35,556 nucleotides of DNA from Prevotellaceae bacterium (GCA_028726625.1 JAQYPT010000021.1:1-35556), one strand, 5' to 3'; numbered from the stretch's first letter, positions 1-8,239 are shown. Made by a program: numbers and translations. The notes: generated from the letters alone by a model not told the origin.

Positions 1-1
1 C

Positions 2-61
2 GGATTAAGCGATACCAACAAAAAGAAGTTTATTGATGGATTTCTGAATATAACAAAGTAG
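2..61 (+). CDS. possible C-terminal end of an unknown protein (partial)
   Basis: The second plus-strand frame is open from the window edge for 19 codons, ending in the residues FIDGFLNITK and a TAG stop at 59-61. The stop lies inside a hairpin that starts at 58, which would be usual for a gene end followed by a terminator. The peptide is too short for any family to be recognised, and the reading frame may be chance. Extending the sequence leftward would settle it. Confidence 0.2.
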   Translation, partial: GLSDTNKKKFIDGFLNITK

Positions 62-135
62 GCAGGAAATTGCCAGCCTACCATTTGTCCATTACAAACA
101 TCTGGAGCTTTTTCAGCCTACCAAATGTCCATTAC
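58..135. repeat. hairpin plus a 22-bp direct repeat
   Basis: Arms 58-66 and 73-81 pair at 8 of 9 positions around a 6-nt loop. A 22-bp stretch at 74-95 recurs at 114-135 with two mismatches (shared part: cagcctacc, then tgtccattac). There is no T-tract, so a classical terminator is not supported. The rest of 136-323 shows nothing I can interpret. Confidence 0.4.
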
Positions 136-306
136 GCCTAATAATTAAATCAGAATGCTAAAACGACAGGTACATGACTTCAGAAGCGATGCGTTTTTAA
201 CTCTACAGTCCCAATTCAAGCGATTGAATGCTTAGCAGAAAACTGCCTGAAAGATGAGATATACGTCTTTTTGTCACACAAGCCGGTATTGCCACTCAAA
301 CAAACG

Positions 307-332
307 CGCAAGTCTGTCAAATCCTACTTGCG
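307..332 (-). terminator. possible terminator of the cvfB-like gene
   Basis: On the minus strand CGCAAGT pairs with ACTTGCG around a 12-nt loop, followed by CGTTTGTTTG. The hairpin overlaps the last codons and the stop of the cvfB-like gene. The 7-bp stem and broken T-tract make this weak. Confidence 0.35.
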
Positions 333-1247
333 GGTTTTCTGTAGATAGATGCCATCTGACTCAATGGATATGAGGTGGCGTTTGTACAAGTCACCAATGG
401 CCTTCTTGTAGTTTTTCTTGCTCACCTCGAAGCGACGCTTTATCTCTTCGGCGTCACTCTTGTCGCCCAAGTCGCAATAGCCGCCATGTTCTTGCAGATA
501 TTGCAACAGCGTTTCAGCGAAATCCGCAACCACCTTCTGCCCCATAGGCTGCAACGTAACGTCTATTTTTCCATCTTCGCGCACGTTGGCGATGTATCCT
601 TTCATGCGGTCGCCCGTGTGAACAGCCTTGAATATCTGGTTGTCGTACACCAGTCCCGCATGCCGGTTGTTGATGATGACCTTGAAGCCCAAGTCGGTTT
701 TCTGCCAAATCAGCAAATCAACCTCTTCACCCTGTTGATAAGTTGGCCGGCTGTCAGATAAGAAATGTTCCACCTTGGCCGATGATACGATGCGGTAACT
801 CTCCTCGTCAAGATAGACGTAGACAATGTAACGCTCGCCCATCTCCATGCGCTTTTTCTGTTCTCGGAACGGACAGAACAAGTCCTTCATCAGTCCCCAG
901 TTTAAAAATGCGCCATACTTGTTCACCCAAGAGCATTCCAAATAGGCGAACTCGCCAACCCGAGCCAACGGTGTTTGCGTGGTGGCGACCAACCGTTCGT
1001 CTTGATCGAGATAAACGAACACCTCCAGAGGCTCACCTATTTTATAATGATCCGGCACATAACGTTTAGGAAGGAGTATCTCACCCTCTTCCCCACCGTC
1101 CAAATAAAGACCGAAATCCAACTCTTTGACAACTGTCAACTGGTTGCAATCGCCCAACTTAATCATCGTGCGAGCCGATTCACTGCCCTGTTCTCGCTTC
1201 TCTTCCGACACATCCTTCTGTGGATGACCTGCATGTGTGTTTTCCAT
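324..1247 (-). CDS. cvfB: CvfB-like S1-domain RNA-binding protein
   Basis: A protein of about 307 aa built from consecutive S1-type OB folds. The first S1-like unit opens with IKLGDCNQLTVVKELDFGLY; others follow around the segments VGEFAYLECSWVNKYGAFL and VDLLIWQKTDLGFKV. It ends in a winged-helix-like domain (YCDLGDKSDAEEIKRRF...YKKAIGDLYKRHLI). This layout matches the CvfB/YitL family, whose members bind RNA and affect gene expression. I chose the ATG at 1247 over the longer frame (to 1298) because AAGGA sits 8-9 nt upstream and overlaps the stop codon of the lolD-type gene, which indicates translational coupling. A still shorter start at Met (1166), just before the first S1 fold, cannot be excluded. 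The family call is firm; the target RNAs are unknown. Confidence 0.85.
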   Translation of the reverse strand: MENTHAGHPQKDVSEEKREQGSESARTMIKLGDCNQLTVVKELDFGLYLDGGEEGEILLPKRYVPDHYKIGEPLEVFVYLDQDERLVATTQTPLARVGEFAYLECSWVNKYGAFLNWGLMKDLFCPFREQKKRMEMGERYIVYVYLDEESYRIVSSAKVEHFLSDSRPTYQQGEEVDLLIWQKTDLGFKVIINNRHAGLVYDNQIFKAVHTGDRMKGYIANVREDGKIDVTLQPMGQKVVADFAETLLQYLQEHGGYCDLGDKSDAEEIKRRFEVSKKNYKKAIGDLYKRHLISIESDGIYLQKTRK

Positions 1248-1251
1248 CTTG

Positions 1252-1944
1252 TTATTCCTTGTTTTCGGTAGACTCAATGCTCGTTGCTTGCGGTTCAATC
1301 AGTTTGCCGTCTTTCATATGAATAGTTCGATCGGTCAGGGCAGCCAGTCCCTCATCGTGGGTCACGATAACGAATGTTTGACCGAACTCATCTCGCAAAT
1401 CGAAGAACAGCTGATGCAGTTCAGCTTTGTTTTTAGAGTCAAGGCTCCCGCTGGGTTCGTCGGCCAAGATCACAGCCGGATGGTTGACCAGCGCACGCGC
1501 CACGGCTACCCGTTGCTTCTCTCCGCCCGACAGTTGGTTAGGCTTGTGGTGGGCGCGGTCAGTGAGTCCCATGAACCCCAGCAGTTCTTGCGCCCGCTTC
1601 TTGGCCTCCCCCTGAACTTTGCCGGCAATGTAAGCCGGAATCAGGACGTTCTCCAAAGCAGTGAACTCTGGCAGCAATTGATGGAACTGAAACACAAAGC
1701 CGATGTGACGATTGCGGAAGTCGCTCAACTTATCCGATGACAAGCCATTGACCAGGATGTCATTCACCTTAACTTGCCCGTCATCAGGTCGGTCAAGCGT
1801 GCCGATAATCTGCAGCAACGTAGTCTTGCCAGCACCACTGGGTCCCACGATGCTGACCACCTCTCCCTTATCGATATGCAAATCGATGCCTTTCAACACT
1901 TGCAGGTTGCCAAACGACTTTGTAACACCTTGAATATCTATCAT
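1252..1944 (-). CDS. lolD: LolD-type ABC transporter ATP-binding protein
   Basis: A 230-aa ABC ATPase of the MacB/LolD/FtsE class. Visible motifs are Walker [10 protein letters not shown] (residues 34-42), the Q-loop in [18 protein letters not shown], signature LSGGEKQ (138-144), Walker B VILADEP (158-164) and the H-loop THD. The phrase [16 protein letters not shown] is typical of the LolD subgroup, which powers release of lipoproteins from the inner membrane in the LolCDE complex. The partner permease is not in this window, so the substrate is inferred. The ATG at 1944 is preferred because the upstream in-frame residues look non-native ([13 protein letters not shown]). The stop lies just before the cvfB-like start, so the two are probably one transcript. 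Confidence 0.85.
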   Translation of the reverse strand: MIDIQGVTKSFGNLQVLKGIDLHIDKGEVVSIVGPSGAGKTTLLQIIGTLDRPDDGQVKVNDILVNGLSSDKLSDFRNRHIGFVFQFHQLLPEFTALENVLIPAYIAGKVQGEAKKRAQELLGFMGLTDRAHHKPNQLSGGEKQRVAVARALVNHPAVILADEPSGSLDSKNKAELHQLFFDLRDEFGQTFVIVTHDEGLAALTDRTIHMKDGKLIEPQATSIESTENKE

Positions 1945-1993
1945 AAAAAACAATTCTTTTCTGTTTGCATCACCCCATGATGCCAATCATTTA

Positions 1994-2133
1994 CAAAGAT
2001 AGCGCAAGCCGAAGACAAAGTGAGTTTACTTACTTTGTTGAGGCGAAGCCTATTTTATGCAAAGATAGCACAAGCCGAAGACAAAGGAAGTTTACTTACT
2101 TTGCTGAGGCGCAGCCTATCTTATGCAAAGATA
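1994..2133. repeat. 66-bp extragenic tandem repeat, two copies plus a stub
   Basis: Copies at 1994-2059 and 2060-2125 differ at a few positions, and a third copy begins at 2126-2133. Each unit starts caaagata and contains gcaagccgaagacaaa or acaagccgaagacaaa, then agtttacttacttt. On the minus strand the unit start reads TATCTTTG, which fits the Bacteroidetes -7 box TAnnTTTG, so the copy nearest lolD could supply its promoter about 45 bp before the start codon. Confidence 0.8.
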
Positions 2134-2164
2134 AATAATAATTTCTGAAAAGCCCCATCGGCCC

Positions 2165-4300
2165 TCACCATTTTCTCTTACCCAACGCATTTTTAATCCA
2201 GCTGCCCAGCACCTCATAGGCCGAATGTTCCTCGGTATGTTGCGACTGCGAGAAGGTCATGTCTTCGTCCTGAGAGCCATACTGATCAGGAAAAATAATA
2301 AGCAGGGTCTTTCCAGAGAAGTACTGCCTGATCTCCTCGGCAAGATTTTCCAAAGCATTTTTATACGACACCGTTCCCTTTCGCGCCGCCACCACCACAA
2401 ACATGTGATCGGCCGCAATGGTTGCAGCCAGCTTGGGCACCTCGTTCCAGTGCGTCATTTCCACAAATTCGGCACGCACCTGATGATGCCTATTCTGCAC
2501 AAATTGACGAATCAAAGCCAGCGTGTCATCACGACCATGAAACTGTATTCGGCATTCCAACTGGCCTGCCATGCGCGACAAACGTTCCAACCATCGGTAG
2601 AAGCCCGGCTCGAATTGCGCTCTCGACGGAACAGCCACCACAATGCGCCGCAAGGTGTTGAGGGGTTGCATCAACCTCGCCATGACGATTTGGCAGTTCA
2701 GTCCGTTGACCAGACTCTGATGAAACTGCCCCCAGAATTTCTTAGACACCTCCGTATGCGTGTGCATGCCAATGATGATTTCGCTGGCACGAAACTCTTG
2801 AAAAGCGTGTTTGATGCCATTGGCGATGTTCACCGCAATGCGTACCTGGGTCTGCACAGCCACATCCGACCCAGCGGCGTATCGCCCCACCTGTTCGAGC
2901 AAGCGTTGGCCTTTCTCCTGGTTGGCGCGCATGTTCTCATCCTCGTACACCACATTGAGCGCCGTCAGCGGTCTGTTCAGTTTCTTGTTCCGCATCAGGA
3001 GGGCCAGATTCACCAGATGGTCGGCATATTCGGGATATTTTACGGGAATCAGCATGTGTTCATCGTTCTCATTCGCAGTCTCCACGGGAGCCACGTCTTG
3101 GTCGCGAAGTGTGATTTTCTGCGCTGAATGTTCGGTTACCAGCGACGAGATGACACAGGTAAACAGAATCATGAGCACCACTCCATTAAGTAGATCGTCG
3201 TCGACAAGGTAGACACCGGGAGCTGTTTCAATCTTCATTCCCACCATCACCATAGCAATGGCGCCAGCCGCATGGGCAGAGGTGAGCCCAAACATCATCG
3301 TTCCGGACGACAGCGGCAGCCTGAAACCGATGCAGGAAATATAGGCTGCCAGCAGTTTGCCCAGCGTTCCCATCACCGTGATGACAAGCAGGATGAGCAA
3401 GATGTTGCCACCACTGAACAAGCCACGCAAATTGATGAGCATGCCCACACCGATGAGAAAATAAGGAATGAACAGCGCGTTGCCGATAAACTCGATGCGG
3501 TTCATCAATGGAGAAACGGCGGGAATGTAGCGATTCAAAATCAATCCTGCGAAAAATGCGCCGAAGATACCTTCAAAACCAACCGCTGCACTCAATGCGG
3601 CACTCATGAACATCATGAGCATGACAAAGACATATTGCATCACAGCATCGCTATAACTCCGTAGAAACCAGCGGATAAGACGGGGGATAAGCACAATCAT
3701 CGCAGCGCAATAGACGGCAAACTTAATTGCGAAAAACAGCCAGAACGTTAGGTTGGCGTCACTTTGATACGAGGCAACGATGCCGGCCAGCAGGGTAAGC
3801 GCCAACAACAACGAGAGCATGGTAGACCCAACGCTGAGCATCACACTGGGCTTTCGCTGCAAACCATAGCGACTCACGATGGGATAAGCCACTAGCGTGT
3901 TGGAGGCCATGATGCACCCTAACAGTAACGATGACATCACGGAATAGCGAAGGATGGAAACGCTGCTGACATAAACCAACACAAGTGGAATGGCAAAGGT
4001 GAGCAAACCAAATGTCAACATGCGGTACTTGTTCTTCTTCACACCTTCCACGTCCATCTCCAGCGCGGCCAGAAACATGATGTAGTAGAGCCCCACATTG
4101 CCGAAAAGCTCAAACGAGTTGTCACGATCCAGGATGTTCAGTCCGTGCTCACCCAGCAACACGCCGGCAAGTACCATGCCGATGATGTGCGGAATGCGCA
4201 ACTTGCCCATGACGATGGGGGCCAGTAGGATGACCAGCAAGACGACAAGGAAAATCAATGTCGGATCGGAGATGGGAAAGTAGGCTGACAATTGCGACAT
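2165..4300 (-). CDS. CPA2-family cation/proton antiporter with a C-terminal cytoplasmic region
   Basis: A 711-aa membrane protein. The first 400 residues hold about 12 hydrophobic helices in the Na+/H+ exchanger fold, including IPHIIGMVLAGVLLGEHGL near the start and SNTLVAYPIVSRYGL, where family members place transport residues. The remaining 300 residues are soluble and look like two universal-stress-protein-like folds (VVAVPSRAQFEPGFYRWLERL; SEIIIGMHTHTEVSKKFWGQ), as in KefB/NapA-like antiporters with regulatory tails. It probably exchanges Na+ or K+ for protons across the inner membrane; the ion cannot be read from sequence. The ATG at 4300 is preferred over the in-frame TTG at 4303. A promoter-like TAACTTTG lies about 20 bp upstream, giving a very short leader. 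It is divergent from asd. Confidence 0.87.
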   Translation of the reverse strand: MSQLSAYFPISDPTLIFLVVLLVILLAPIVMGKLRIPHIIGMVLAGVLLGEHGLNILDRDNSFELFGNVGLYYIMFLAALEMDVEGVKKNKYRMLTFGLLTFAIPLVLVYVSSVSILRYSVMSSLLLGCIMASNTLVAYPIVSRYGLQRKPSVMLSVGSTMLSLLLALTLLAGIVASYQSDANLTFWLFFAIKFAVYCAAMIVLIPRLIRWFLRSYSDAVMQYVFVMLMMFMSAALSAAVGFEGIFGAFFAGLILNRYIPAVSPLMNRIEFIGNALFIPYFLIGVGMLINLRGLFSGGNILLILLVITVMGTLGKLLAAYISCIGFRLPLSSGTMMFGLTSAHAAGAIAMVMVGMKIETAPGVYLVDDDLLNGVVLMILFTCVISSLVTEHSAQKITLRDQDVAPVETANENDEHMLIPVKYPEYADHLVNLALLMRNKKLNRPLTALNVVYEDENMRANQEKGQRLLEQVGRYAAGSDVAVQTQVRIAVNIANGIKHAFQEFRASEIIIGMHTHTEVSKKFWGQFHQSLVNGLNCQIVMARLMQPLNTLRRIVVAVPSRAQFEPGFYRWLERLSRMAGQLECRIQFHGRDDTLALIRQFVQNRHHQVRAEFVEMTHWNEVPKLAATIAADHMFVVVAARKGTVSYKNALENLAEEIRQYFSGKTLLIIFPDQYGSQDEDMTFSQSQHTEEHSAYEVLGSWIKNALGKRKW

Positions 4301-4319
4301 CAAACTTAGTATTAGGCAA

Positions 4320-4327
4320 CAAAGTTA
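4320..4327 (-). promoter_or_regulatory. -7 box of the antiporter gene
   Basis: TAACTTTG on the minus strand fits TAnnTTTG. Transcription would begin only about 12-15 nt before the ATG at 4300. No clear -33 TTTG is seen. Confidence 0.5.
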
Positions 4328-4477
4328 ATCAAAAAAAATGGATATCACAGTTGATTCCCGTTGAAATTGAAAAAAGCAAGAACAATGAATTATCCACTAT
4401 GCCACGCTAATCAGATGGATTCAGAAAAGACAATAAAAAAATGTCACTCATTATAGGAAGAAGAAATGAATAATTCG

Positions 4478-4485
4478 TAACTTTG
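4478..4485 (+). promoter_or_regulatory. -7 box of asd
   Basis: TAACTTTG matches the Bacteroidetes TAnnTTTG box, 38 bp upstream of the asd ATG. A -33 TTTG is not obvious. Confidence 0.6.
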
Positions 4486-4522
4486 CCAGCAAGAATATTT
4501 ATAATCAACAGATAAGCAAATC

Positions 4523-5536
4523 ATGAAAGTAGCAATTGTTGGCGCAAGTGGCGCAGTGGGTCAGGAGTTTTTACGCATTTTAGACCAGCGGAAGTTCCCG
4601 TTGGACGAGCTTGTTCTGTTCGGTTCTCAGCGCAGTGCCGGTACAACATACTCGTTTCGGGGCAAAAACCATGAAGTAAAGCTCTTGCAACATAATGACG
4701 ACTTTAAAGACATAGACATCGCCTTTGTGTCAGCCGGCGGTGGCACCTCGAAAGAATTTGCCGACACCATCACCAAGCATGGTACCGTGATGATTGACAA
4801 TTCCAGCGCATTCCGCATGGAGGAGGACGTACCTTTGGTGGTGCCAGAAGTGAATGCGGAAGACGCTCTGAAACGTCCGCGTAACATCATTGCCAATCCC
4901 AATTGCACCACCATTATGATGGTGGTGGTACTGAAACCCATCGACGACCTGAGCCACATCAAGCGAGTGCACATCTCGTCCTACCAGAGTGCCAGTGGAG
5001 CCGGTGCGGCAGCCATGGCCGAGTTGCAACAGCAATACAAGGAACTGGTGGAAACAGGCAGCGTGAAGACCGTCAGCAAGTTTCCACATCAGTTGGCATA
5101 CAACGTGATACCGCAAATAGACGTGTTCACGGACAACGGATACACCAAAGAAGAAATGAAGATGTTCAACGAGACGCGCAAGATTATGCACTCGGACATT
5201 AAGACCAGCGCAACGTGTGTGCGTGTATCATCGTTGCGTTCGCACTCAGAATCGGTATGGTTGGAAACCGAACGCCCACTATCCGTTGAAGAGGTGCGAC
5301 AGGCCATTGCCGCTGCACCCGGATGCGTGGTGAAGGACGACCCAACCCAAGCATCGTACCCCATGCCCTTGGAATCGGCCGGACACGATGACATCTATGT
5401 GGGTAGGATTCGTAAGGATTTGGCCGACGACAATGGCATGACGCTATGGTTGACAGGTGACCAAATCAGAAAAGGAGCGGCTCTCAATGCCGTGCAGATT
5501 GCCGAATACCTCATCAGGGTGGGCAATGTGAAATAA
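4523..5536 (+). CDS. asd: aspartate-semialdehyde dehydrogenase
   Basis: A 337-aa protein that reduces aspartyl phosphate to aspartate semialdehyde with NADPH, the branch point to lysine/diaminopimelate, threonine and methionine. The N-terminus has the nucleotide-binding pattern [15 protein letters not shown] (residues 6-20). The catalytic Cys128 lies in NPNCTTIMM, and the substrate-binding/dimerisation part includes [16 protein letters not shown] and [14 protein letters not shown] with the expected His. Length and domain order are normal for the bacterial enzyme. It stands alone on the plus strand, between the divergent antiporter gene and the convergent ridA, with its own promoter. Confidence 0.97.
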   Translation: MKVAIVGASGAVGQEFLRILDQRKFPLDELVLFGSQRSAGTTYSFRGKNHEVKLLQHNDDFKDIDIAFVSAGGGTSKEFADTITKHGTVMIDNSSAFRMEEDVPLVVPEVNAEDALKRPRNIIANPNCTTIMMVVVLKPIDDLSHIKRVHISSYQSASGAGAAAMAELQQQYKELVETGSVKTVSKFPHQLAYNVIPQIDVFTDNGYTKEEMKMFNETRKIMHSDIKTSATCVRVSSLRSHSESVWLETERPLSVEEVRQAIAAAPGCVVKDDPTQASYPMPLESAGHDDIYVGRIRKDLADDNGMTLWLTGDQIRKGAALNAVQIAEYLIRVGNVK

Positions 5537-5606
5537 AAAACAAAAGCGACTCATCGCAGACGGCCGCACATCCCTTGTGCATCCCTTTAGCAGGAGGTAG
5601 AAAGAG

Positions 5607-5655
5607 CATTGCTTTTGGCGGTCAAACCCAATGAGTTTGACCGTCAAAAGCAATG
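5607..5655. repeat. 21-bp extragenic inverted repeat
   Basis: Arms 5607-5627 and 5635-5655 pair at 20 of 21 positions around a 7-nt loop; the arm core is gcttttggcggtcaaac. It lies 70 bp after the asd stop, in the convergent asd/ridA gap. No T-tract follows on either strand, so it is either a factor-assisted terminator or a dispersed palindrome. A related string, cttttggcgggtaaaa, occurs at 17596-17611. Confidence 0.75.
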
Positions 5656-5787
5656 ACTTTATTCCCTAATCCCATTGATATTGGAAATGAATGTGCTACC
5701 CCAAGGGAATACTGGGGTATCTTAGCTTTGTCATTTTCTCAAAACAAGTGAGCAAACTATCGAAGAGTTTAATGAAAAAGCTAATCA

Positions 5788-5822
5788 CTCCCCTCCCTTT
5801 CGGGGAGGGGTTGGGGGAGAGG
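5788..5822. repeat. CCCCTCCC-type extragenic hairpin repeat after ridA
   Basis: Arms cccctccc (5790-5797) and gggagggg (5803-5810) pair perfectly around a 5-nt loop and are followed by ttgggggagagg. Elements of this composition are scattered in many Bacteroidetes genomes. This one ends only 3 bp from the ridA stop codon and could act as the ridA transcript end. Confidence 0.65.
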
Positions 5823-5825
5823 CTT

Positions 5826-6203
5826 TTACTCTTTCACCGCAACACACTCCACCTCTACCAAAGCCTCTTTGGGCAACGTGCGCACGGCAACGGCTGAGCG
5901 TGCAGGATAAGGCTCAGTGAAGAATTGTGCATACACCTCGTTCATGGCACCAAAGTTGGCCATGTCAGATAGATACACCGTGGTCTTAATCACCTTGGAC
6001 AAATCCAAGCCAGCAGCCTTCAATACCGCTTGTGCATTAAGTATGGATTGCCGGGTTTGCCCCTTGATACCACCCTCTGGGAATTTTCCCGTTGAAGGAT
6101 CAATTGGTAATTGACCAGATGCAACAACAAAGCCATTGGCCTCGATGGCCTGACTGTACGGCCCCACTGCAGCAGGTGCCTTTTCTGAATGGATAGATTT
6201 CAT
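5826..6203 (-). CDS. ridA: RidA-family reactive imine/enamine deaminase
   Basis: A 125-aa protein of the YjgF/YER057c/UK114 family. RidA forms trimers that hydrolyse reactive 2-aminoacrylate and related imines made by PLP enzymes, protecting against metabolic damage in the cytoplasm. The family signature is complete: VGPYSQAI (13-20), ASGQLPIDP (28-36), and near the C-terminus PARSAVAVRTLPKEALVEVE, carrying the substrate-binding Arg102 and Glu119. Length is normal. The gene is unusual in its setting: a hairpin repeat begins 3 bp beyond its stop, and a 200-bp hairpin element begins 11 bp before its start, separating it from the nearest promoter-like sequence. Confidence 0.95.
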   Translation of the reverse strand: MKSIHSEKAPAAVGPYSQAIEANGFVVASGQLPIDPSTGKFPEGGIKGQTRQSILNAQAVLKAAGLDLSKVIKTTVYLSDMANFGAMNEVYAQFFTEPYPARSAVAVRTLPKEALVEVECVAVKE

Positions 6204-6214
6204 GATTCATAGTT

Positions 6215-6414
6215 TTAAGGGCGGTTCTATCAATTACCACCGTAAAGTTTTTTTATGTTGGGCGGTTTACGTTTTGTCATCTTGCGGTCTCTTTTGGGTT
6301 CAATTTGCTTGTTCGTTCAGTCGTATAGCTCGCTATACTCCTTCACTCACAAACAAATTGACCACCAAAACAGCCTCGCAAACTGACAAAGCTAATTGAT
6401 AGAACCGCCCTTAA
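6215..6414. mobile_element. MITE-like 200-bp element with perfect 22-bp terminal inverted repeats
   Basis: The ends 6215-6236 and 6393-6414 are perfect inverted copies (start ttaagggcggttctatcaat). Internally the left arm from about 6272 to 6329 pairs imperfectly with 6332-6392, and the centre is the palindrome gtatagc-tc-gctatac (6323-6338), so the element folds into one long hairpin. The left arm carries about 35 extra nt, including an internal gggcggttta that echoes the terminal repeat. It has no convincing ORF. The lack of a transposase, the terminal repeats and the small size fit a miniature inverted-repeat element. No clear target-site duplication is visible. Confidence 0.7.
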
Positions 6415-6426
6415 GTAATTACTACG

Positions 6427-6455
6427 CAAATTTACACATAATTATTGAAAACAAA
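6427..6455 (-). promoter_or_regulatory. promoter of ridA, separated from the gene by the hairpin element
   Basis: On the minus strand TTTG (6452-6455) and TAAATTTG (6427-6434) are spaced by 17 nt, close to the Bacteroidetes -33/-7 layout. A transcript from here would carry the entire 200-nt hairpin before reaching the ridA start. The -33 box overlaps the T-rich tail of the upstream ompA-like terminator. Confidence 0.55.
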
Positions 6456-6487
6456 AAGGGAGAGCCTTGAAAAAGACTCTCCCTTTT
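6452..6487 (-). terminator. intrinsic terminator of the 6514-7644 OmpA gene
   Basis: Arms 6454-6466 and 6475-6487 pair at 12 of 13 positions around an 8-nt loop. On the minus strand the stem ends in CTCTCCCTTTTTGTTTTC, a good T-tract. Confidence 0.85.
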
Positions 6488-6513
6488 GGTGTTTATAACT
6501 AATATAATCGCTA

Positions 6514-7644
6514 TTACTCGGCAATACAGATAGTCACACGGTTCTTATTGTTCTGTGCGAATGGCTGTACGCGAGCACCCTTCGAATCAGAGATGATTCG
6601 GTCGGCTGGTATGTTATACTTCTCTTTCAAGGTCTTTACAACAATCTGAGCACGAAGACGACCTAAACGATCGTTGATTCGATTGTTACCAGTACCGGCA
6701 TCAGCATAACCCGTAACAGATACCTTTGTATTGGGGTTGGCATTGAGGTAGTCAACCATTTCCTTAATCTTGTTTTCTTCTGCGGCACGAATCTTGGCAG
6801 AATTGATTAAGAAGAACACATCACGACGGAAAGGCTCTACCTTCTCTTCAACAACCTCTTCCTTTACCTCAGGAGCTGGGGCTGGGGCAGGGGCCGGAGC
6901 AACATGCTCTTCAACAACTGGCTCTGGTTCTGGCATAGGCTCTGTCTTCTTATAAGTCTTGCCCAAATTGATGCGGAATCCAGCCAATGCATTGAAGTAC
7001 CAGTCAGGATTGTCGGCTTTCTTAGAATTGTACTTATCGCTGAGGATATTGGCATTACCTTCAATCAAGAAGCTAACGGCATCACCCAAACGGAAAGCCA
7101 ACTCAACACCACCACGACCGAAAGGACGAACTTTAGTTCCATCCCAAATATAACGCATGTGGGTGGTTTTTGCAATGGCTAAAGCTTCATCGTTCTTCCA
7201 CGCTACATTAGCACCACCACCTAAGAAAGCTGTTACGTTGAATACTCGATTAGGATTCCAACCACAGAATAAATTAGACAGGTTGAACATCAAATCTAAG
7301 CCAGGTGCAACATAATTGTATTTATAGGCTGTAGTCACCCCTACTAAATTACCCATTTCATCTACACCGTTGTAGCCACCTTTGCTCTGCCAGCCATTTG
7401 CCTGTAAACGCAAAGCAAATACAGGAGAGAACTGATAACCAATGCCAAATTGTACATTTGGAGACAGCAATTTGTCAAACTTAGCTTCACCAAGTGTGTA
7501 CTGTGCTCCACCTTGTAAATTTAAGAATGCATGCTTCTTAAATTCATACTTGTTACCTTCTTTGTCCATATAAGTTGTTTGTGCTGAAGAACCCAAACTA
7601 TAAAAGAATATGGCAGAGAGTATTAAAAGTTTACTTGTTTTCAT
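6514..7644 (-). CDS. OmpA-family outer membrane beta-barrel protein
   Basis: A 376-aa protein with a Sec signal peptide (MKTSKLLILSAIFFYSLGSSAQ), an N-terminal beta-barrel of about 200 residues with alternating aromatic strands, a Pro/Ala/Glu linker (PEPEPVVEEHVAPAPAPAPA, about 239-258), and a C-terminal OmpA domain. The OmpA domain reads FFLINSAKIR...VTGYADAGTGNNRINDRLGRLRAQ, which places the Asp and Arg that contact peptidoglycan diaminopimelate. It probably anchors the outer membrane to the cell wall. The segment NLSNLFCGWNPNRVFN (121-136) is nearly repeated in the OmpA protein at 19572-20729, marking the two as paralogues. It follows two lipoprotein genes in the same direction and has its own terminator. 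Confidence 0.92.
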   Translation of the reverse strand: MKTSKLLILSAIFFYSLGSSAQTTYMDKEGNKYEFKKHAFLNLQGGAQYTLGEAKFDKLLSPNVQFGIGYQFSPVFALRLQANGWQSKGGYNGVDEMGNLVGVTTAYKYNYVAPGLDLMFNLSNLFCGWNPNRVFNVTAFLGGGANVAWKNDEALAIAKTTHMRYIWDGTKVRPFGRGGVELAFRLGDAVSFLIEGNANILSDKYNSKKADNPDWYFNALAGFRINLGKTYKKTEPMPEPEPVVEEHVAPAPAPAPAPEVKEEVVEEKVEPFRRDVFFLINSAKIRAAEENKIKEMVDYLNANPNTKVSVTGYADAGTGNNRINDRLGRLRAQIVVKTLKEKYNIPADRIISDSKGARVQPFAQNNKNRVTICIAE

Positions 7645-7707
7645 AAATTAGGATTATTTATAAAGAAAATAATAAATCATTGAAAAACACTTTAATATAT
7701 AAAAATG

Positions 7708-8223
7708 TTAATTCTTGATTGCCGTACCTCCTGTGTTGGAAGTGTCAGTAATATTATCAACGGTAGTAAGATACCAATGTCCTTCATATCGAACAGGCTT
7801 CAAATAAAAATTAAGCGTATTTGGCCGATCATCACCTGCAGCTTTTTCAAATAATACAACATTAATTTTAACAATATTATCCTTATCTTCCATAAACTGC
7901 ATTTTCTCTACATCATAACGAACACCTTGCATATTATGTAACGCATTAGCTTGACGTATCGCCATATCACGGTTTAACGGAATAATAGAATCGCCATTCA
8001 AATACGAAAGCATTGACACAGCACCTTTAATATCCTTTTGATTCAACCGATTGGTAAATTGATTAACCATATTACTAACCTCAGAAGAGTCCACGCTTGT
8101 AAATGAATCGACTGGTTGAATAATATATTTATCTTCCATCTCCTTCACAGTCTTCTGTCTTTTACAAGAAACGACCAAGAAAAGCACGGAAAACATGCCA
8201 AAAAATAGGAAAAATTTCTTCAT
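7708..8223 (-). CDS. small lipoprotein of unknown function
   Basis: A 171-aa protein. The N-terminus MKKFFLFFGMFSVLFLVVSC is a type II signal peptide with a lipobox ending at Cys20, so it is predicted to be lipidated. The mature part starts KRQKTVKEMEDKY, then has predicted helices around SSEVSNMVNQFTNRLNQKDIKGAVSML and later beta-like stretches (NIVKINVVLFEKAA; NTLNFYLKPVRYEGHWYLTTV). This pattern resembles a small alpha+beta (NTF2/SnoaL-like or DUF4878-like) fold, but I do not recognise a specific family. It lies between a giant lipoprotein gene and an OmpA gene, in the same direction with short gaps, which suggests an envelope role. Confidence 0.8.
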   Translation of the reverse strand: MKKFFLFFGMFSVLFLVVSCKRQKTVKEMEDKYIIQPVDSFTSVDSSEVSNMVNQFTNRLNQKDIKGAVSMLSYLNGDSIIPLNRDMAIRQANALHNMQGVRYDVEKMQFMEDKDNIVKINVVLFEKAAGDDRPNTLNFYLKPVRYEGHWYLTTVDNITDTSNTGGTAIKN

Positions 8224-8239
8224 AATTAAGAATTAAAAC

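Noticed and set aside
6202..6399. 65-aa ORF inside the 200-bp hairpin element
   Set aside because: It follows an inverted-repeat structure, overlaps the ridA start and has no coding signature.
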